A stretch of 39,204 nucleotides of DNA from Azoarcus sp. (lineage in GTDB: Bacteria > Pseudomonadota > Gammaproteobacteria > Burkholderiales > Rhodocyclaceae): contig JAISNX010000183.1 of the NCBI GenBank assembly GCA_031276015.1, positions 1 to 39,204 of the forward strand, in the 5' to 3' direction. The position numbers and the translations under genes are program-made. Below the pieces are notes generated by a model that saw only the letters and a list, made by a program, of their open reading frames with translations, was not told the origin of the DNA and did no database searches. Below are positions 35,359 to 39,204 of this stretch, in pieces. Positions within the stretch are counted from its first letter, which is position 1. The number at the start of each line of letters is the position of its first letter.

Positions 35359-36513
35359 ATGCCCGCCGCCATGAACGCTTCCGCCACCATCGGCAATGCC
35401 GAACTGCGCCGCGTGGAAGGCATGCCCTGGCTGTGCCTCAGCGGCCAATGGACGCTTGCCCATTACCACGGCCTCGCGGCCCGCGTGGCCGGGTTGCGCG
35501 CACGCGGCGGCGACATGGCGGATGCGCGGCTGGATTTTTCCGCGCTCGCGGCGCTGGACACGGCGGGCGCGGAACTGTTGTGCGAACTGATCGGCGTCGA
35601 ACGCCTGAAAAGCCAGCTTGCGGAAGCCCGCCTCGCACCCGGCCAGCGCGAATTGCTGGAAGCCGTCGCGGCGGCGCTCACCGGCCCCGGCGCGCCGCCG
35701 CCCAAGCGCTATCGTTTCGGCGATGTGCTCGTCCATATCGGCAAGGCGGTCGTCGCGTTCCGGGATCATGCCGTCGCCCTGCTCGGCTTCGTCGGCCTCA
35801 TTCTCGAAGGCTTGGCGCGCACGATATGGCGGCCCCGGCGCTGGCGCGTGACCGCCACGGTCGCCAATCTGGAATATGCCGGTTTCGATGCCGTGCCCAT
35901 CGTGGCCCTGCTCACCTTCCTGGTCGGGGCCGTGGTGGCCTTCCTCGGCGCGACGGTGTTGGCGGACTTCGGGGCGACGATCTACACCGTCAGCCTGGTT
36001 TCGTATTCTTTCCTGCGCGAGTTCGGGGTGTTGCTCGCCGCCATCCTGGTGGCGGGGCGCACCGCGAGCGCCTTTGCGGCCCAGATCGGCTCGATGCGCG
36101 TCAATGAAGAAGTCGACGCCATCCGCGTGCTCGGCCTGAACCCCGTGGAACTGCTGGTGCTGCCGCGTGTGCTGGCGATGATGCTGGCCTTGCCCATCCT
36201 CGCCTTCATCGCCATGGCCAGCGGCATCGCGGGCGGCATCGTCGTGTGCGCCTTGAAGCTCGATATTCCGCCGGGGATGTTCCTCTCGGTGCTGGCCAAC
36301 GAGATCGGGCCGCGCCATTTCCTCATCGGCCTTGGCAAAGCGCCGGTCTTTGCCTTCCTGATCGCCGCGATCGGCTGCCTCGAAGGCTTCCGGGTGAGCG
36401 GCAGCGCGCAATCGGTGGGCGAACACACCACTTCCGCCGTGGTGCAGTCGATTTTCACGGTGATCGTGGTCGATGCCATCGCGGCCTTGTTCTGCATGGA
36501 AATGGGCTGGTGA
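35359..36513 (+). CDS. mlaE: MlaE-family lipid ABC transporter permease with N-terminal STAS domain
   Basis: This is a 384-residue inner-membrane protein. Residues ~10-115 form a STAS-like domain (LDFSALAALDTAGAELLCELIG), equivalent to MlaB but fused to the permease. The rest is a MlaE permease with ~5-6 membrane helices: FDAVPIVALLTFLVGAVVAFLGA, REFGVLLAAILVAGRTASAFAAQIGSM (two adjoining motifs), RVNEEVDAIRVLGLNPVE and LPRVLAMMLALPILAF. It moves phospholipids between the inner membrane and periplasmic MCE partners, helping outer-membrane asymmetry. ATG 35359 is preferred, with GGAGAG 10 nt upstream; TTG 35341 is weaker. Its TGA overlaps the ATPase start. Confidence 0.92.
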   Translation: MPAAMNASATIGNAELRRVEGMPWLCLSGQWTLAHYHGLAARVAGLRARGGDMADARLDFSALAALDTAGAELLCELIGVERLKSQLAEARLAPGQRELLEAVAAALTGPGAPPPKRYRFGDVLVHIGKAVVAFRDHAVALLGFVGLILEGLARTIWRPRRWRVTATVANLEYAGFDAVPIVALLTFLVGAVVAFLGATVLADFGATIYTVSLVSYSFLREFGVLLAAILVAGRTASAFAAQIGSMRVNEEVDAIRVLGLNPVELLVLPRVLAMMLALPILAFIAMASGIAGGIVVCALKLDIPPGMFLSVLANEIGPRHFLIGLGKAPVFAFLIAAIGCLEGFRVSGSAQSVGEHTTSAVVQSIFTVIVVDAIAALFCMEMGW

Positions 36514-37319
36514 AACGGGTGAACACGGCACGGTCGGATGTGGATGCGAATGTGATCGAAGCGCGCGGCATCCGCAACCAGTTCGGCGCGCAGGTGGTGC
36601 ATGAGGGCCTGGACATGACGGTGCGGCGCGGCGAAGTGCTTGCCGTCGTCGGCGGTTCGGGCACGGGAAAATCCGTGCTGCTGCGCACGATCATCGGCCT
36701 CAACCGGCCCGCGGCGGGCACCGTGCGCCTGTTCGGGCAGGATTTGCACGCACTGCTCGTCGGGGAGCGGGTGGCGCTGGCGCGGCGCATCGGCGTGCTG
36801 TTCCAGCAGGGGGCGCTGTTTTCTTCGCTCACGGTGGCGGAAAACGTTGCGCTGCCGCTGATCGAACATGCGCGGCTGCCCCAGGCGGAAGCCGCGCGAC
36901 TGGCCGCGCTGAAGATCGCGCTCGCCGGTCTGCCGCCGGAAGCGGCCAACAAACTGCCCGCCGAGTTATCCGGCGGCATGGTCAAGCGTGCGGCACTTGC
37001 CCGCGCATTGGCGCTCGATCCCGATATTCTCTTTCTCGACGAGCCGACCGCCGGACTCGACCCCATCGGCGCGGCGGCTTTCGACCGGCTGATCCTGACC
37101 TTGCGCGATGCGCTCGGGCTGACCGTCTTTCTCGTCACGCACGATCTCGATACGCTTTACACCATCGCCGACCGCATCGCGGTGCTGGCGAACAAGCGCG
37201 TTCTGGTCAACGACACGCTGGCGGCGGTCGCCGCCACGGACGATGTCTGGATACGCGAATATTTCCACGGCCCGCGAGGCCGCGCGGCCATGGCTGCCGC
37301 GCATCCCCGCGTGTCGTGA
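36510..37319 (+). CDS. mlaF: MlaF-type ABC transporter ATPase
   Basis: This is a 269-residue ATP-binding subunit. Walker A is GGSGTGKS, the Q-loop FQQGALFSS, the signature LSGGMVKRAALARAL, Walker B DILFLDEPTAGLDP and the switch His is in LVTHDLDTL. It powers the MlaE permease. GTG 36510 overlaps the mlaE stop (GTGA), a coupling pattern that recurs downstream; a second GTG at 36519 is possible. A short C-terminal tail beyond the usual end is Ala/Arg-rich. Confidence 0.94.
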   Translation: MKRVNTARSDVDANVIEARGIRNQFGAQVVHEGLDMTVRRGEVLAVVGGSGTGKSVLLRTIIGLNRPAAGTVRLFGQDLHALLVGERVALARRIGVLFQQGALFSSLTVAENVALPLIEHARLPQAEAARLAALKIALAGLPPEAANKLPAELSGGMVKRAALARALALDPDILFLDEPTAGLDPIGAAAFDRLILTLRDALGLTVFLVTHDLDTLYTIADRIAVLANKRVLVNDTLAAVAATDDVWIREYFHGPRGRAAMAAAHPRVS

Positions 37320-37336
37320 AGGAGAGAAGACCCGCC

Positions 37337-38266
37337 ATGGAAACCCGCGCACATCATTTGCTGATCGGCCTTTTCACCGTTTTCGCGGTCGGTGCCGCGC
37401 TCGCTTTCACCTTGTGGATGAGCGGGGCGGGCGACGACCGCTACGAGTTCTACGACATCCTGTTCGACGAGGCCATTTCCGGTCTTTCCAAGGGCAGCAC
37501 GGTCGAATTCAAGGGCTTCCGGATCGGCGCGGTCGACGATCTGCGCCTCGACCCCGCAAACCCGAACCGGATCAGGGCGCGCATCCATGTGGATGCCAAT
37601 GCGCCGGTCTACGCCAATACCCGCGCCCGCCTGCATACGGCCAGCATCACCGGCCTGTCGACGATCCGTCTGAGCGACGGCAGCGGCACGCCCCTGCACC
37701 CGAAGCCCGGCGAGATTCCGATCATCCCCACTGAGCCGTCCTCGTTCAGCAAGCTGCTCAACAGTGGCGAGGACGTCATCTTCAACGCCAACGCCGTGCT
37801 GACCCAGTTACAGGGCTTGCTCTCGGATCGCAATCTCGCCCACATCCACCGCAGCCTGGAGAATCTCGAACACGCCACCGCCGCGCTGGCCGCCGACCGC
37901 GACGGCGTGCGCCAGACCCTGAACCAGCTCGCACAGGCCAGCACGCAGGCGAACACCGTGCTGGCCGAGGCAACGAAGTTGCTGCGCACGGGCAACAGCC
38001 TGCTCGACGGCCAGGGCAAAAGCGCGTTCGACAGCGCCCAACGCTCCATGGTCGCGCTTGAGCGCACGATGTCGAATCTCGACAAACTGCTCGCCGACAA
38101 CCGTGCCCCGCTCAATGCCGGATTCAGCGCCCTGGCCGATCTCGGCCCCGCCGTTGCCGAATTGCGCACCACGCTGGCGTCGCTGCGCACCATCATCCGC
38201 CGCCTCGAAGAACGTCCGGCAGACTACCTGCTCGGACTGGAACCCACACGGGAGTTCAAACCATGA
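37337..38266 (+). CDS. mlaD: MlaD-family MCE domain substrate-binding protein
   Basis: This is a 309-residue protein. One N-terminal membrane helix (LLIGLFTVFAVGAALAFTLW) is followed by an MCE domain at ~40-120 (DILFDEAISGLSKGSTVEFKG, two adjoining motifs, then TASITGLSTIRLSDG). A long alpha-helical/coiled C-terminal part runs from ~150 to 300, longer than in E. coli MlaD (183 residues) and more like the Pqi/Yeb or actinobacterial Mce style. It is anchored in the inner membrane facing the periplasm and handles lipid. AAGGAGAG precedes ATG 37337. Its stop overlaps the lipoprotein start. Confidence 0.92.
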   Translation: METRAHHLLIGLFTVFAVGAALAFTLWMSGAGDDRYEFYDILFDEAISGLSKGSTVEFKGFRIGAVDDLRLDPANPNRIRARIHVDANAPVYANTRARLHTASITGLSTIRLSDGSGTPLHPKPGEIPIIPTEPSSFSKLLNSGEDVIFNANAVLTQLQGLLSDRNLAHIHRSLENLEHATAALAADRDGVRQTLNQLAQASTQANTVLAEATKLLRTGNSLLDGQGKSAFDSAQRSMVALERTMSNLDKLLADNRAPLNAGFSALADLGPAVAELRTTLASLRTIIRRLEERPADYLLGLEPTREFKP

Positions 38267-38928
38267 TTTTCAAGCACATTCGCCGCAAGGCGCTTGGCGC
38301 GCTGTGCGTCCTGCCGCTCGTGGCCTGCTCGGTGCTGCCCGCGCCCGAGCCGCTCGATGTGTATCTGCTGCCCGCGACCACCATCGCGCCCGCCGCCGAT
38401 GGCAGCGAGCCGCGCGCCTGGTCCTTGCGCCTCATCCGGCCGGATGCCAGCGGGCAACTGGTCGGGCAACGCATCCTCGTCATGCCCGAACCGAACCGGG
38501 TCAGTGTTTACAAAGGTGCGAGCTGGCACGAATCCACATCGCTCCTGATGCGCAATCGCCTTTTCGACGCATTCCGGGCGGATGCGCGCGTGAGCGCCCT
38601 GTCGACCGACGAGATGCGGACATTCGCGGATTTCGAACTCGGCAGCGAGTTGAGCGCCTTCCACAGCGAATACCGCCAGCGCGGCAAGGTACCGGAAGCG
38701 GTGATCCGGATCGACACCCGCCTGATCGACACCGCCAGCCGCCGCATCGTTGCCAGTCACGCCTTCGAGGCGCGGGAACCTGCCGCCGACAGTTCGATAC
38801 CGGCGGTCGTCGCCGCCTTCGGCATCGCCGCCGACCGGCTTGCCGCCGAACTGGTGGCATGGACGGTCAACGCGGCGGACGCGGCGCGACGGGCGGAAAC
38901 GGCGGAATCCCTGCCCGTGCCGCCGTAA
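38263..38928 (+). CDS. ABC-type transport auxiliary lipoprotein (PqiC-like, ABC_trans_aux)
   Basis: This is a 221-residue lipoprotein with signal peptide and lipobox LVAC at ~22-25. The mature part contains YLLPATT near the start, QRILVMPEPNRVSVYKGASW, LLMRNRLFDAFRADARV and ELGSELSAFHSEY, as in the PqiC/DUF330 family that partners MCE transporters at the outer membrane. It is coupled to the MCE gene by ATGA overlap and ends the operon. It likely offers an outer-membrane docking site for the MCE protein, by analogy with PqiABC. Confidence 0.9.
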   Translation: MIFKHIRRKALGALCVLPLVACSVLPAPEPLDVYLLPATTIAPAADGSEPRAWSLRLIRPDASGQLVGQRILVMPEPNRVSVYKGASWHESTSLLMRNRLFDAFRADARVSALSTDEMRTFADFELGSELSAFHSEYRQRGKVPEAVIRIDTRLIDTASRRIVASHAFEAREPAADSSIPAVVAAFGIAADRLAAELVAWTVNAADAARRAETAESLPVPP

Positions 38929-38973
38929 GAATCTGTTGCGTCAGGGATCAAAAGACAGATTCCCCGAAACCTT

Positions 38974-39015
38974 TGTCATTGCGAGGACCGAAGGCCCGTG
39001 GCAATCCATACGGCG
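38974..39015. repeat. Half copy of the palindromic repeat core
   Basis: TGTCATTGCGAGGACCGAAG and GTGGCAATCCATACGGCGG match the left half of the repeat core; the right half is absent. Confidence 0.65.
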
Positions 39016-39112
39016 GCAACCAAGCGAGATGGAGAGAGAACTGGCGAGCACGTTGCCGCTGGGTGTCGTCTGGCGCAGGGTGATAAGCGAGTGAGGCGTT
39101 CTCCCCCATTGC

Positions 39113-39202
39113 TCAGGCAAACCCCCATGCGCATACCGCCAGAACGATAAGCGCGGCAGAGAGCGTCATCTCTTTCCTGTTGCTGGCGCACGCGGCAAGG
39201 GC
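39113..39202 (-). CDS. C-terminal end of an unidentified gene (partial, hydrophobic)
   Basis: An open frame enters from the right edge on the minus strand and ends at TGA 39115-39113. The visible 29 residues end in a hydrophobic stretch (MTLSAALIVLAVCAWGFA) that could be a membrane helix at the C-terminus of a membrane protein, or a small membrane peptide starting at the internal ATG. Too little is visible to name it. No RBS or family feature decides between these readings. Confidence 0.3.
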   Translation of the reverse strand, partial: ALAACASNRKEMTLSAALIVLAVCAWGFA

Positions 39203-39204
39203 GA

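Noticed and set aside
38929-38962. Inverted repeat GAATCTGT/ACAGATTC after the Mla-type operon
   Set aside because: The loop is 18 nt, the stem only 8 AT-rich pairs and no T-run follows, so it is a poor terminator.

Overview
The window is about 39 kb of GC-rich, gene-dense bacterial chromosome. Gene order points to a betaproteobacterium, probably Rhodocyclales or a close relative: kdsA-eno-ftsB, folP-glmM, gmk-rpoZ-spoT, glmU-glmS, and an Mla-type operon whose permease carries a STAS domain. A PEP-CTERM protein behind a near-consensus sigma-54 promoter also fits an EPS-forming member of this group. The taxonomic call is inference; no rRNA or tRNA gene was recognised.

Layout. 1-1935 (+): end of kdsA, eno, a strong terminator, ftsB. 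1948-6977 (-): a TonB-dependent receptor, a solute-binding lipoprotein and a di-heme c-type cytochrome, read in that order and probably for metal (iron?) handling. 7388-12762 (+): DUF1841 protein, EAL-like/HDOD protein, folP, glmM, an Rpn-type nuclease. 12879-17162 (-): PEP-CTERM protein and, upstream of it, gmk-rpoZ-spoT. 17342-20338 (-): a ~1000-residue multidomain glycosyltransferase. 20703-23117 (-): a GspD-type secretin. 23683-28633 (+): three translationally coupled genes for a hybrid histidine kinase, an HD-GYP response regulator and a periplasmic amino-acid-type binding protein. 28634-29318: a gene-free, repeat-rich stretch. 29319-31617 (-): FMN-dependent nitronate-monooxygenase-like enzyme with a Cys-rich tail, then an FHA-adenylate cyclase. 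31699-34935 (-): glmU-glmS. 35359-38928 (+): four-gene MCE/Mla lipid transporter.

How genes work together. glmS, glmM and glmU, all in this window, make UDP-GlcNAc from fructose-6-phosphate. KdsA feeds Kdo synthesis, and the Mla-type operon serves outer-membrane lipid balance, so cell-envelope genes dominate. Signalling is also heavy: (p)ppGpp (SpoT), c-di-GMP turnover (HD-GYP) and cAMP/cGMP (class III cyclase).

Most interesting signals. (1) Three sites matching TGGCA-N6-TTGCT, each upstream of and facing a gene: the PEP-CTERM protein, the large glycosyltransferase and the TonB receptor. They suggest a small sigma-54 regulon. (2) A ~157-bp MITE-like element with 14-15-bp terminal inverted repeats, in two complete copies and one copy lacking its right end. 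It supplies the last codons or the stop codon of the neighbouring genes. (3) A perfect 18-bp-arm hairpin fused to tandem 22-23-bp repeats at 28978-29065. (4) The kinase/HD-GYP/binding-protein operon, which looks like a ligand-sensing c-di-GMP circuit with no transporter.
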